DNA from: JAJXUB01 sp047974805
Lineage (GTDB): Bacteria > Actinomycetota > Actinomycetes > Actinomycetales > Dermatophilaceae
DNA length: 57,797 nt
Assembly: GCA_047974805.1 (NCBI GenBank)
Contig: JBKECS010000098.1
Location: forward strand, 1 to 57,797
Reading direction: 5' to 3'
Shown here: piece by piece, positions 27,267-36,073 of the stretch
Layout of the letters: every line of letters begins with the position of its first letter
How positions within the stretch are numbered: position 1 is the stretch's first letter
Made by a program: the position numbers and the translations under genes
Notes under the pieces: model-generated
What the model was told of the DNA's origin: nothing
The model's database searches: none
What the model saw: only the letters and a program-made list of their open reading frames with translations

Positions 27267-27931
27267 GAGCGCCACCGCTGTGGTCGACTCGCCCGCCGAA
27301 TGATGGCTCGTGCACCCCACCAGCCGGCTGCCGTCAGCAACGCGCCGACCACCGCGGCGGCGGACGCCGCCGCCGATCCGGTATACGTGGCCAGGACGTC
27401 CACCCCGCCCAGCGCCAGAAGGACGGGTCCAAGAATGGGTAGCGCGGTCAGCAACCACATGGAGGCTCGGACCCCACTGAGCGCGGCTCGTCGCCGGCGC
27501 TGTGCCGCGGCGTGGTCTCGGGCCACGTCGGCGCATACCTCAGCTGCCGGGACCAACGGCGCCCCAAGCGCCCAGGACAGGTCCACGGCCCGAGTCAACA
27601 GCGCCTGCGGGCCCGGTTGACCTTCCGGGACCAGGCGGGTGGCCAGCTTCGTCGCTGCCTGCGGGCTCGCGCCGGCACGAAGCGCCACCGCGAGGACTTC
27701 GGCGTGGCTGGCCTGGATCTCGGATCGATCCTCATCACCGTGTGGCAGTCGGTGTCGCAGCCACTCGAGCCACCGCGTCCCGGCCGCTCCTGGTGTCCCC
27801 GGCGTGGCTGGTCGTCGTCGGCCCGGGTGGTTGAGCCCTCGGTGCGGCCACGTGATGATGGCCAGCGTTAGCAGGGCCCCGAGCAGGACCGCAACGACCG
27901 GCATACCCGGCGATACCCCATGGAGGGTCAT
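27263..27931 (-). CDS. Tad pilus inner-membrane protein TadB-like
   Basis: A 222-aa GspF-domain protein: an N-terminal membrane helix (VVAVLLGALLTLAII), a linker, a helical domain with the ALRAGASPQAATK segment typical of TadB, and two C-terminal helices. It pairs with TadC as the platform under the TadA ATPase. It overlaps both neighbours by ATGA, so stoichiometric translation is likely. It is short beside classical TadB (about 300 aa), which is usual for actinobacterial versions. Confidence 0.82.
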   Translation of the reverse strand: MTLHGVSPGMPVVAVLLGALLTLAIITWPHRGLNHPGRRRPATPGTPGAAGTRWLEWLRHRLPHGDEDRSEIQASHAEVLAVALRAGASPQAATKLATRLVPEGQPGPQALLTRAVDLSWALGAPLVPAAEVCADVARDHAAAQRRRRAALSGVRASMWLLTALPILGPVLLALGGVDVLATYTGSAAASAAAVVGALLTAAGWWGARAIIRRASRPQRWRS

Positions 27932-29106
27932 CCGGGTGCCTGCGCAATGAGTCGGTCGAGCAGCCGAGCTCCGTGGCTCACGCTGGCGTCGGTGGCTCCA
28001 AAAGCCGGCACCATCTTGCCGTCCTCGAAAGCTGCGATGCTGACCATTCGTCGTACCCCATCTCGCCCTCGGGCGAGATGCACCACGACGTCCAGCGCCC
28101 CGCGCAGCTGACGGTCTACCGCTTCCGGAGACAACCCGGCCAACGCGCCCAATCCGACGAGTCGCGCCGGAACGTGCCCCGGGGCGTTGGCGTGCACGGT
28201 GCTGAATCCACCACGGTGGCCGGTGTTTAACGCGGAGAGGAGCTCGCGCACCTCGGGCCCGCGAACCTCCCCCACAACCAGTCGATCCGGGCGCATCCGC
28301 AGCGCCTGACGGACCAGGTCGGCCAATGTCACCGCCCCCTGACCTTCGACGTTGGCGCCCCGGCCTTGCAGCGAGATGACGTGGCGATGCTCGACCCGCA
28401 GCTCACGCACGTCCTCGACCAAGACCAACCGCTCAGTCGGTGAGCATAAGGCCAGCATGGCGCCCAGCAGGCTCGTCTTGCCGGACCCGGTGCCACCGCT
28501 GATAATGACGCTCAGCCGCGCCTGCACGACCGCGCGAAGCAGGTCGGCGGCAGCCGCATCGAGCATGCCGACCTGGGCCAACGTGTCCAACGACCAGCCA
28601 CTGCGTTGCGGAACCCGCAGGCTGATATGTGCCCCGAGAGGGGCGATCGGCGGCAACACGGCATGGAGCCGAATGCCCGACGGCAAATCACCATCGACCC
28701 ACGGCTGGTTGTCATCCAACCGACGACCTGCCTGGCCGGCCAGGCGTACCGCCAGCCGCCGAACTGCGCCAGGCCCGGGCAACGTCTCCGCCGCAGGAAC
28801 GACACCGTCGCCGCGATCCAGCCACACCGAGCCGTCCCCGTTGACCAACACGTCAGTGACCCCCTCCAAGGCGACAAGTCCCGCCAGAGGGCCCAACCCG
28901 AGGAGCTCGGCGGCCAGGTCGTCGACAACTTTGGCGGTGCCACCGACGCCCAGCAGTGCGGCGTCTTCGGCGACCAGCTCTCCTAGACCGGCAGCATCCG
29001 GCGGCTCCGCCCGCCTGATTCGCTCGCGCATTCGGCCGGCAAGGTCGTGGTTGCCCACCAACGCCGCGGCGAGAGCGCCCCGCTCGGAACGAGCGTGCGT
29101 GTTCAT
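27928..29106 (-). CDS. tadA: Tad/Flp pilus assembly ATPase TadA (CpaF family)
   Basis: A 392-aa secretion ATPase. An N-terminal helical domain leads into the core with Walker A GGTGSGKTS, Asp-box LVLVEDVRELRV, Walker B MRPDRLVVGEVRGPE and the His box GGFSTVHAN. It powers assembly of Flp-type pili at the cytoplasmic membrane. ATG 29106 overlaps the ssd stop (ATGA), setting the start; the open frame runs 95 codons further upstream inside ssd. Equivalent to Rv3659c by sequence and position. Confidence 0.93.
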   Translation of the reverse strand: MNTHARSERGALAAALVGNHDLAGRMRERIRRAEPPDAAGLGELVAEDAALLGVGGTAKVVDDLAAELLGLGPLAGLVALEGVTDVLVNGDGSVWLDRGDGVVPAAETLPGPGAVRRLAVRLAGQAGRRLDDNQPWVDGDLPSGIRLHAVLPPIAPLGAHISLRVPQRSGWSLDTLAQVGMLDAAAADLLRAVVQARLSVIISGGTGSGKTSLLGAMLALCSPTERLVLVEDVRELRVEHRHVISLQGRGANVEGQGAVTLADLVRQALRMRPDRLVVGEVRGPEVRELLSALNTGHRGGFSTVHANAPGHVPARLVGLGALAGLSPEAVDRQLRGALDVVVHLARGRDGVRRMVSIAAFEDGKMVPAFGATDASVSHGARLLDRLIAQAPG

Positions 29107-29798
29107 GCCGCCCCCGCCGGCGCCTCGGTGGTGGCATCTGCAGCCTCCAGCGCCTGCCGAAGACGCGTCGCGACGCCCCGCAGATGTCGGCGCGGCGCCA
29201 GCCCGCGCTCCAGATCGCGCCGGATGTGTGGGTCGTCCACGAGGTGGCCCACGCTCGGCAGGCCGCAGTGCTCGGCAATCCGTTCGCCGAGCCGGGCCAG
29301 TCGCCTCGTTCCCCGGGTCAGCACGAAGCCGTTGGTCACATCGGCCACCACTGCATCCACATCGGCCAACCCCCCGGCACCGACCCCACAAACCACGACG
29401 AGCTGTCCGATCCCGATCAGTTCAGGAACCTGTTCGACGGCGCGGCCCACGTCGAGCACGAGCAGCTCGACCTGGTCGGCGAGCGCTGCAATGACCTCAC
29501 GGCGGACCTGCTGCGACGGTGTCGGCCCCGCACCCCCAGCGAGAACGCGCACACCATCGCAGCGAGGCAACCGGGCAAGGATCTGCGCCGCTTCGGGTGG
29601 TCCGGACAACTGGTGCAGATCCGGCCAGCGCAGCCCCGGCAGGTGATCGCAGCCGCACACGACGTCTATCCGGCCCCGGGGGTCCAAGTCCACCAAGGCG
29701 TGCGAGTCCGGGGCAGCGTCCAGCAGCGCGTATGCAGCTGCCACGGTGGAGGTTCCCAGTCCTCCAGAGGCGCCGGCGAAGGAGACGATCGGGGTCAT
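29103..29798 (-). CDS. ssd: Septum-site-determining/CpaE-like MinD-family protein
   Basis: A 231-aa MinD/ParA-fold protein. The P-loop reads GASGGLGTST, without the signature Lys of true MinD; this deviation is usual in Ssd/CpaE proteins linked to Tad loci. A switch-like ALVDLDPRG follows. There is no N-terminal receiver-like domain, so it is shorter than Rv3660c. It probably localises the pilus machine or influences division. ATG 29798 starts at MTPIVSFAGASGG; upstream codons are low-complexity. It heads the operon with tadA, tadB and tadC. Confidence 0.8.
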   Translation of the reverse strand: MTPIVSFAGASGGLGTSTVAAAYALLDAAPDSHALVDLDPRGRIDVVCGCDHLPGLRWPDLHQLSGPPEAAQILARLPRCDGVRVLAGGAGPTPSQQVRREVIAALADQVELLVLDVGRAVEQVPELIGIGQLVVVCGVGAGGLADVDAVVADVTNGFVLTRGTRRLARLGERIAEHCGLPSVGHLVDDPHIRRDLERGLAPRRHLRGVATRLRQALEAADATTEAPAGAA

Positions 29799-30194
29799 GG
29801 CTCCAGCACAGCGCACCGCGGTGAGCCGTCGACGGCCCCCCGGCGATCTGTGGATAACCTGAACGGTCGCCGCGGCCTGTGGACAGGCCAGACGCGAGGA
29901 CCGAGCTCCGACAATCGAGCCATCGAAAGAATGGGGACGGCCCCGGTTTGGGGGGGTAAACCGGGGCCGTCGGCGGTCCAAGCCCCGGGGGGGGAGGGGC
30001 TGGGCCACCGGTCGCTCAAACCCATCGGGGAGCGACAAGAAAAATCATGGCGTATCGGACCCTTGCAACGCAACTTCGGCGCGTCGCAACAGGGTAGGAC
30101 CACCCAAAGACGGCACACAACGTTGCTGTTCCAGCGTCAGGAATTGCCCCGGTGCCGAGGGCGGAAATGCGCCAGTTCGACTACCTGGCACGGA
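29799..30194. other. Intergenic region upstream of ssd, no gene
   Basis: 396 bp between the Fic-like gene stop and the ssd start. It contains a strong 14-bp hairpin (29936-29971), a smaller G/C hairpin (about 29981-29999, AGCCCC with GGGGCT) and probably the Tad operon promoter. No reading frame looks coding. Confidence 0.6.
29936..29971 (-). terminator. Strong hairpin terminator between Fic-like and Tad operons
   Basis: Arms 29936-29949 and 29958-29971 pair over 14 bp (CGGCCCCGGTTT with AAACCGGGGCCG inside) around an 8-nt G-rich loop. It lies about 225 bp past the Fic-like stop and upstream of ssd. No T-tract is present, which is common for actinobacterial hairpins. Confidence 0.65.
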
Positions 30195-31040
30195 CTATTG
30201 GGCCGAAAGTCGTCCCAACCGCACGGCCCCAGCCACGCGCTCGCCCTCGGCCGCGCCCGCGCTCAGGGCCGCGCTGGCGTGTCGTAGCCAAGATGCCACC
30301 CCGGTCGCCGTCCCGCTGGCATACCCCGCCAACGCACCAACGTATGCCGCGCCGCCCAATTCCCGGTACCCCGCCTCGGGGACGGCAACACCCGTGGGGT
30401 CTAGACCACCGGCGTGGATCACCGCTCGTTCCAACGCCCGCGCCACCACACCATTGCCGCGGGTGAACGGCCGGGCGGTGGCTACCTCCGCATGTGCCAG
30501 CGCCGCAACCAGCCCCACGGGTAGCTGCGCATCAGCGAGCAGGTCCGCCAACGACGTCAACCGGATCATCAGGTCCTCGGTATCCGGGGCGGGCGGCAGG
30601 TCGGTGAATTCGCGGCAGCCTTCGTCGGCCTGCCGTGGCCGTCCGAGCTCATCCTTCGGAACCAGCCGGGCAGCAGCCGCGATGTGCAGGCGCGCCATCA
30701 CCTGACGCGGCGCGCAGCGGATCAATGCCTCGACGTGCTCCGCTTCCATCGTTGCTGCCACGCTCCCGTGCACGACCGCATCCACCGGGTCCGGGGGCAC
30801 CGGCCAGGGGGCCAACCCCACGACCCGCTCGCGCACGATCGGCAAGCCTATTGGCGCCCCGTCCAGCTCTGCTGATGCCCACGCGCCGCGGATCCGTGAC
30901 TCCGCGGCAGCCTCCGGGGTTCGCCGACGCAGGCCCTCGTGCCATCGCAGCCGGGTGCACGCCTCCCGTGCCTGATCGATCGCCGCAGCGACGCCGGGCA
31001 GTTCCAGAAGCCCGAGCACCGCCCTGGTCACGTCCGTCAC
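30195..31040 (-). CDS. Fic-family protein with degenerate catalytic motif
   Basis: A 281-aa protein of the actinobacterial Fic group. The Fic loop reads ARPFTRGNGVVAR; canonical active enzymes have HPFxxGNGRxxR, so the catalytic His is Arg and the first conserved Arg is Val, while PF, GNG and the last Arg remain. An upstream SAELDG at about residue 56 resembles the inhibitory S/TxxxE/D-G helix. AMP transfer is therefore doubtful; it may bind nucleotides or do other chemistry. No antitoxin-like ORF is beside it. Overlaps the thioesterase gene (ATGA). Confidence 0.72.
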   Translation of the reverse strand: MTDVTRAVLGLLELPGVAAAIDQAREACTRLRWHEGLRRRTPEAAAESRIRGAWASAELDGAPIGLPIVRERVVGLAPWPVPPDPVDAVVHGSVAATMEAEHVEALIRCAPRQVMARLHIAAAARLVPKDELGRPRQADEGCREFTDLPPAPDTEDLMIRLTSLADLLADAQLPVGLVAALAHAEVATARPFTRGNGVVARALERAVIHAGGLDPTGVAVPEAGYRELGGAAYVGALAGYASGTATGVASWLRHASAALSAGAAEGERVAGAVRLGRLSAQ

Positions 31041-31930
31041 TGGACCTCACCATCCTCAGGCGATGCCGGCAACCGGATGGCCGCCAACTGTCGAGACTGC
31101 GCAACCATCCGTCCCGACTCATCCCAGATGACCGCGTCCTCCTCCAACAGCGACCCGGTCACCGTCTCGGTGGACAGTTCCATGTGTAGCCACCCGTCGA
31201 CGGGTACAGCGCGCACATGGCTGGTCAGTTCCACCGTCGGCGCCCAGCCCATGATGCCGAGGTCGAACGCCACTGGAGGCATGGCATCGAGGAAGAACAG
31301 CAGGGACATCGGGTCGATCGGCCGGCCGTCGGCAAATCGAATCCATCCGCGTAACCGGCCTTGCCGGGACGGTCGACCGAGCGCCCACCCCACCGTGTCC
31401 GGATCCAGGCGCAGGTCCATCCTGGCCAGGATGGGCAAGGCGGCGACGAACTCCGGTGGCGCCACGTCTGCGCTGACGCAACCCTCTGGCGGCGGCATGA
31501 CCGGTGCTGGCCGAGAGCGCAGCACAGGTGAGGCCTGCCGGGTGAGGTCACCGTAGGTGGCCAGGGCACGCATACGCTCCACCGGCGCCCCATCCACCTC
31601 CTGGACCAGACTCACCTGCCCACTGGCCATCGTCCGTCCCACGCGAATCAACTCCGTGCGGGCCGTCACCGGACCCGCGGAGGCGGCCGAGAAGTAGTGG
31701 GCACTGACCGTCAGCGGATCCAACCGTCCCGCCCCGGGGTCGCCAGCAAGTGTGCGCTGCATCGCTGTCGCGGCGAAGGCCATGAGCGCACCCCCGTTGA
31801 TGCCCTCACCAATCCCCCAGCCGGGAGGCAGCGACCCGACAAGACTCCCGTCCTCCGCCGCCGTCATCGCCACCAGCTCATCGAACTCCCTTGCTGCACG
31901 CTGCGCCCGTGTCCGTTCCCAGGTGGTCAT
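31037..31930 (-). CDS. Acyl-CoA thioesterase family protein (TesB-like double hotdog)
   Basis: A 297-aa protein with two hotdog halves. The first (about 1-135) contains GINGGALMAFAATAMQ and VSAHYFSAASAGPVTARTELIRVGRTMA, typical of TesB-like/4HBT_3 thioesterases. The second contains LLFFLDAMPPVAFDLG and LTSHVRAVPVDGWLHMELST. Such enzymes hydrolyse acyl-CoA. ATG 31930 was chosen (MTTWERTRAQRAAREFD). Its stop overlaps the Fic-like start, so the two are translated together, an unusual pairing. Chain-length preference is unknown. Confidence 0.82.
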   Translation of the reverse strand: MTTWERTRAQRAAREFDELVAMTAAEDGSLVGSLPPGWGIGEGINGGALMAFAATAMQRTLAGDPGAGRLDPLTVSAHYFSAASAGPVTARTELIRVGRTMASGQVSLVQEVDGAPVERMRALATYGDLTRQASPVLRSRPAPVMPPPEGCVSADVAPPEFVAALPILARMDLRLDPDTVGWALGRPSRQGRLRGWIRFADGRPIDPMSLLFFLDAMPPVAFDLGIMGWAPTVELTSHVRAVPVDGWLHMELSTETVTGSLLEEDAVIWDESGRMVAQSRQLAAIRLPASPEDGEVQ

Positions 31931-32018
31931 GTCCCGCACGCTACCCCGGGGCGGACACCACGCCACGGTTTGCCTCCGGTCCAGGCGGGCGCCGTGACAC
32001 ACCCCATAGTCTGCGGTC

Positions 32019-33212
32019 ATGACGACTGGGTTTCATCTGCCCACCGCCCTGGTGGTCGCCGGCGTCTTCCTCACCGGCTGGGTCCTGCTCGTCGTGCGTC
32101 GGCGCCAATATGCCCGTGGCTTCGTCAGCGATGTCGACCGGGCGACCTACGAAACCCTGCACACCGCTGGTCTGGCCGCCGTAGAGCTCGGGGACGGCCT
32201 CACCGAGGACGGCGCGGCGCAGGCGGTGACCCATCTGCGCGCCATGCTCGGCGCCCGGGCACTGGCGATCTGCGACCTGAGCGGGGTGCTCGCCTGGGAC
32301 GGGGTGGGCCAGGCGGGCCACCGGCGACAGGCGGTCGCCGTCGCGGTCGAGGCCATCGCCAAGGGACGAACGGTCGTCGTCGACCGACTCGACGATGCGT
32401 GCAACAACCCCGAATGCCCCATCCTCACCGCGGTGACCGCCCCGCTGGTGGTCGATGAGCATGTGGTGGGCGCGCTGACGGCATACGGACCGTATGCCTC
32501 CCCGGGGTTCGCCCGGGCCACCGAAGAGGTCGCCCGCTACGTCTCCACCCAGCTCGACGTGGCCGAGGTCGGCCGGGAACGCTCCCGGGCCATGGAGGCC
32601 GAGCTTGCCGCCCTGCGTGCACAAATCAGCCCGCACTTCATCTACAACAGCCTGGCCGCGATCGCCTCATTCGTGCGCACCGACCCGGAGCGAGCCCGGG
32701 AGTTGCTGCTGGAGTTCGCCGACTTCACCCGGTATGCGCTGCGCCGAGGTGGGCTGTTCACCACCTTGCAGGAGGAACTGCGCAACGTCGAGCGGTATCT
32801 CGTGCTCGAGCAGGCACGATTCGGCGACCGACTCGATGTGAAGCTGCTCATCGCCCCCGAGGTGCTCCCGGTGACCGTGCCCTATCTCGCGGTGCAGCCG
32901 CTGGTGGAAAACGCGGTGCGGCACGGTATCGCGACCAACGTCGGGCCGGGGCACCTGGTCATCCAGGCGGTCGACACCGGCAGCGAGGCCGAGATCTCCA
33001 TCGAGGACGACGGCGTGGGCGCCGACCCCGAAGCCATTCGCCGGGTGCTCGACGGCCACAGCGAACAGGACTCGGTGGGTCTGGGCAATGTGGACGCCCG
33101 ACTGAGGCAAGTCTTCGGCGACGCGGCCGGCTTGGTTGTCGAGACCGCACCGGGGGCCGGGATGAAGGTGACCTTCCGAGTCCCCAAGTTCGCTCCCGGT
33201 GTGCACGCCTGA
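32019..33212 (+). CDS. LytS-type sensor histidine kinase
   Basis: A 397-aa kinase: one N-terminal membrane helix (about 8-26), a GAF-like sensor domain (about 50-175), then a His_kinase domain with the phospho-acceptor H206 in QISPHFIYNSL. The ATPase part has VQPLVENAVRHG and DDGVGAD boxes. With only one membrane segment, it probably senses a cytoplasmic signal through GAF. LytS/YpdA-type kinases often sense pyruvate or similar acids. It precedes a LytTR regulator and an acetate uptake module, suggesting control of monocarboxylate use. A 19-bp near-palindrome lies inside the GAF coding part (32480-32498). Confidence 0.9.
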   Translation: MTTGFHLPTALVVAGVFLTGWVLLVVRRRQYARGFVSDVDRATYETLHTAGLAAVELGDGLTEDGAAQAVTHLRAMLGARALAICDLSGVLAWDGVGQAGHRRQAVAVAVEAIAKGRTVVVDRLDDACNNPECPILTAVTAPLVVDEHVVGALTAYGPYASPGFARATEEVARYVSTQLDVAEVGRERSRAMEAELAALRAQISPHFIYNSLAAIASFVRTDPERARELLLEFADFTRYALRRGGLFTTLQEELRNVERYLVLEQARFGDRLDVKLLIAPEVLPVTVPYLAVQPLVENAVRHGIATNVGPGHLVIQAVDTGSEAEISIEDDGVGADPEAIRRVLDGHSEQDSVGLGNVDARLRQVFGDAAGLVVETAPGAGMKVTFRVPKFAPGVHA

Positions 33213-33252
33213 GACGCTGCACAAGGAAGGCACGCCTCCTAGACTTTCCGTC

Positions 33253-34005
33253 ATGAGCGACGGCGAGGCGGCCCCGGCGGGGCTGACGGTACTGCTCGTC
33301 GATGACGAACCGCCTGCTCTGTCCGAGCTGGAATACCTCCTCGGCCTTGACGGACGCATCGAATCGATCCACACCGCCAGCAGCGGCACGGATGCCCTTC
33401 GGGTGCTCGAAGAGGAGCATGTTGACGTCATCTTCAGCGACGTCAACATGCCGGGATTGGACGGCATGGCGTTGGCGAGGGTCGTTGCTCGATTCGCCGA
33501 ACGGCCACAGATCGTCTTCGTCACCGCCTATGACGAGCATGCCGTGGACGCCTTCAGCCTCGAAGCCACCGACTACGTCATGAAGCCGGTTCGCCAAGAA
33601 CGACTCGCCGAGGCTGTCCGTCGCGTCGTCGCCGGTCACATCCAGCCGGGGCGGGCCGGGCACCAGGACGTCGCGGACGAGACCATCCCCGTGGAGCTCG
33701 GCGGGGTCACCCGGTTCGTCAACCGAAGCGAGATCCAGTATGCCAAGGCACAAGGTGACTACGCCCGGCTGTTCACCGCCTCGAGTAACCATCTGGTCCG
33801 CATACCGCTGAGCACCCTGGAAACCCGATGGGCCGACGCCGGCTTCGTCCGGATCCACCGCAGCACCCTGGTCGCCACCGGGTACATCGATGAGGTGCGG
33901 ACCGATCGGGGCCGGATCAGCGTCATGGTCGGCGGGGTCGAGCTCCAGGTCAGCAGGCGGCATACCCGGCTGCTGCGGGACCGACTTATCCGGCAGGCGC
34001 CATGA
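33253..34005 (+). CDS. LytTR-domain response regulator
   Basis: A 250-aa regulator: receiver domain with phospho-acceptor D63 (FSDVNMPG) and the conserved Lys in VMKPVR, then a LytTR DNA-binding domain (about 140-245, including QYAKAQGDYARLF and FVRIHRSTLV). LytTR proteins bind direct repeats upstream of transport genes. It starts 40 nt after the kinase gene; ATG 33253 begins MSDGEAAPAG and the longer frame lacks support. Likely targets are the adjoining symporter genes. Confidence 0.92.
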   Translation: MSDGEAAPAGLTVLLVDDEPPALSELEYLLGLDGRIESIHTASSGTDALRVLEEEHVDVIFSDVNMPGLDGMALARVVARFAERPQIVFVTAYDEHAVDAFSLEATDYVMKPVRQERLAEAVRRVVAGHIQPGRAGHQDVADETIPVELGGVTRFVNRSEIQYAKAQGDYARLFTASSNHLVRIPLSTLETRWADAGFVRIHRSTLVATGYIDEVRTDRGRISVMVGGVELQVSRRHTRLLRDRLIRQAP

Positions 34006-34057
34006 TCTACCCGCCCGCGATGACCGCGCCCGCCCCGACGTGGGCGCGGCCCCGCCG

Positions 34058-34474
34058 GTGAAGCCCGAACGGGTCCGGGTGACCAGCACCCGTGTCTTGG
34101 CCACCCGGAGCGCCGACCGGCCACTTGCCCGCGACCTCGACGAACAAACCGGCCTTGGTGAGGTCTATCTGCGCGGCCTGATGCGCGCCCAGCTCCGACT
34201 CGCGCTGACCGTGCTCATCTCCGGAGCGCTGATCCTCAGCGGCCTTCCCCTGGTGTTCACGCTGATCCGCGCAACGCGAGCGAGCACCCTGCTCGGCATC
34301 CCCTTGCCGTGGTTCGTTCTCGGCATCGGGGTGTATCCGGTGGCGCTGGCCGTCTCCCGCTATTACGTGCGGGCCAGCGAACGGATCGAGCGGCAGTTCA
34401 TCGAACTGGCCACGACTAGCCAGGGGCAACCCCGCGGACGCGAGCCGAGATCCCGGGGAGGGCGCCGCCGATGA
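34058..34474 (+). CDS. Small membrane protein preceding a symporter (DUF485-like role)
   Basis: A 138-aa protein with two membrane helices (LALTVLISGALILSGLPLVF and PWFVLGIGVYPVALAVS) after a charged N-terminus. GTG 34058 (VKPERVRVTSTRV) is the best start; no clear Shine-Dalgarno. Its stop overlaps the symporter start by ATGA. The arrangement mirrors the DUF485-actP pair 2 kb downstream, so it is probably the small partner of this symporter. Family not firmly recognised. Confidence 0.65.
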   Translation: MKPERVRVTSTRVLATRSADRPLARDLDEQTGLGEVYLRGLMRAQLRLALTVLISGALILSGLPLVFTLIRATRASTLLGIPLPWFVLGIGVYPVALAVSRYYVRASERIERQFIELATTSQGQPRGREPRSRGGRRR

Positions 34475-35991
34475 CCACGCCACTGGTGGCCGCCGCAGTC
34501 GCCGCCATCTGCTTGTCCACTCTGCTCATCGGCTCGATCGGCCTGCGCATCTCCCGGGCAACCAGCGACTTCTATGTGGCCGGTCGCAGTGTCACGCCGC
34601 GACGCAACGCCAGCGCAATCAGTGGAGAGTACCTTTCCGCGGCCAGCGTCCTCGGGGTAGCAGGGCTGGTCTATGACCGCGGCGTGGACATGCTGTGGTT
34701 CCCGGTGGGCTACACCATCGGCTACGTGGTGCTGCTTGTGCTGGTCGCGGCGCCGCTGCGACGGTCCGGGGCCTACACCCTGCCCGACTTTGCCGAAGCC
34801 CGGATGGAATCGGGCACGATCCGTCGCGTCTCTTCGGTGTTGGTCGTCGGCATCGGTTGGCTGTATCTGCTGCCGCAGCTCCAAGGCGCCGGCCTGGCGC
34901 TGCAGCACGTCACCGGGTGGCCGTACTGGGTCGGCTCGACGATCGTGGCCGTGGTTGTGCTGGCCAATGTCGCCTCGGGTGGGATGCGCTCGATCACCGT
35001 TGTGCAGGCCATGCAGTATTGGGTCAAGCTGGCCGCGATCTCCATCCCGGCCTTTACGCTGCTCGCGCTGTGGTGGCACCAAGGTTCGCCGTCCGCCGGC
35101 GCCCCGGACCCGGTGTGGAACGAGCCGGGCAGCGGCTTCGCGGCCTCCGGCCATCCGCTCTACGGCACCTGGTCGACGCTCCTCGCGTTGGCGTTGGGCA
35201 CGATGGGCCTGCCCCATGTCGTGGTCCGCTTCTACACCAACCCCGACGGTCGCGATGCGCGACGAACCACCGTCTCGGTCGTTGCCCTGCTCGGGATCTT
35301 CTATCTCTTTCCGCCCATCTATGCCGCACTCGGCCGGGTCTATCTGCCGTCGACGACCCCGGCAGGACGCACCGACCAGGTCATGCTCGATCTGCCCAAT
35401 GCGGTCTCCCCAGGGCTGACCGGCGCGATCCTGACCGCGGTCATCACTGGTGGGGCGTTCGCCGCATTCCTGGCCACCGCCTCCGGGCTGGTCCTGTCGG
35501 TCTCCACCGCCTTGCACCAAGACCTCTTGCGTCCCCGCCTCGCCCGGCTCACCGGCGAGGACGCCTCCACCATCGGCGGGTTCCGTCTCGCCGCAGTCTT
35601 GGCGGTGATCGTGCCCTGGCTGATCTCCCGAACGATTCCGACGCTGGGCCTGGCCACGACGGTGGGCCTGGCTTTTGCCGTTGCCGCGGCCACATTCGCC
35701 CCGTTGCTGGTCCTGGGGGTGTGGTGGCGGCGCTTGTCCACCACCGGCGCCGCAGCGGGTCTGATTGTCGGGGGACTCTCGGCCACCCTGGCCGTCTCCG
35801 CGACCATCTTCGGCGGCCCCTTCAGCGGCTGGCCGGCGGCGCTGCTAGCCCAGCCTGCCGCCTGGTGCACTCCATTGGCGGTGATCACCATGGTGGTGGT
35901 TTCCTTGGCCACCCCACGTCGGGTCCCCGGCGGCGCAGCAACCACGCTGATGCGTCTGCATACGCCGGAGTCGGTGCGCCTGCGGCCCTGA
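34471..35991 (+). CDS. Sodium:solute symporter family transporter (ActP/MctC-like)
   Basis: A 506-aa SSS-family transporter with about 13 helices. It has the family motif near FYVAGRSVTPRRNASAISGEYLSAAS and the MGLPHVVVRFYT stretch shared with ActP. It should take up a monocarboxylate such as acetate, pyruvate or propionate with Na+ or H+. It differs clearly from the ActP homologue at 36584, so the two probably divide substrates or affinities. Coupled to the small membrane protein before it and directly downstream of a LytTR regulator. Confidence 0.87.
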   Translation: MTTPLVAAAVAAICLSTLLIGSIGLRISRATSDFYVAGRSVTPRRNASAISGEYLSAASVLGVAGLVYDRGVDMLWFPVGYTIGYVVLLVLVAAPLRRSGAYTLPDFAEARMESGTIRRVSSVLVVGIGWLYLLPQLQGAGLALQHVTGWPYWVGSTIVAVVVLANVASGGMRSITVVQAMQYWVKLAAISIPAFTLLALWWHQGSPSAGAPDPVWNEPGSGFAASGHPLYGTWSTLLALALGTMGLPHVVVRFYTNPDGRDARRTTVSVVALLGIFYLFPPIYAALGRVYLPSTTPAGRTDQVMLDLPNAVSPGLTGAILTAVITGGAFAAFLATASGLVLSVSTALHQDLLRPRLARLTGEDASTIGGFRLAAVLAVIVPWLISRTIPTLGLATTVGLAFAVAAATFAPLLVLGVWWRRLSTTGAAAGLIVGGLSATLAVSATIFGGPFSGWPAALLAQPAAWCTPLAVITMVVVSLATPRRVPGGAATTLMRLHTPESVRLRP

Positions 35992-36050
35992 AACGTCCAT
36001 CCGCCCAGGACCCGGTCTCGGGGGGCGAGCACCGGCGGACCGCCACGACC

Positions 36051-36073
36051 CACGCGGGACCGTTCACCGCGTG
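36051..36073 (+). terminator. Possible weak terminator after the first symporter
   Basis: CACGCGG-9 nt-CCGCGTG inverted repeat, about 60 bp past the symporter stop. The 7-bp stem with no T-run is only suggestive. The 243-bp gap (35992-36234) also holds GCAGCA-TTC-TGCTGC (36172-36186) and is where LytTR binding sites for the downstream DUF485-actP pair would be expected; no clear direct repeats were seen. Confidence 0.3.

Noticed and set aside
30195..31040. Fic toxin of a toxin-antitoxin pair
   Set aside because: No small antitoxin frame adjoins it, the catalytic His is absent and the partner is a thioesterase.
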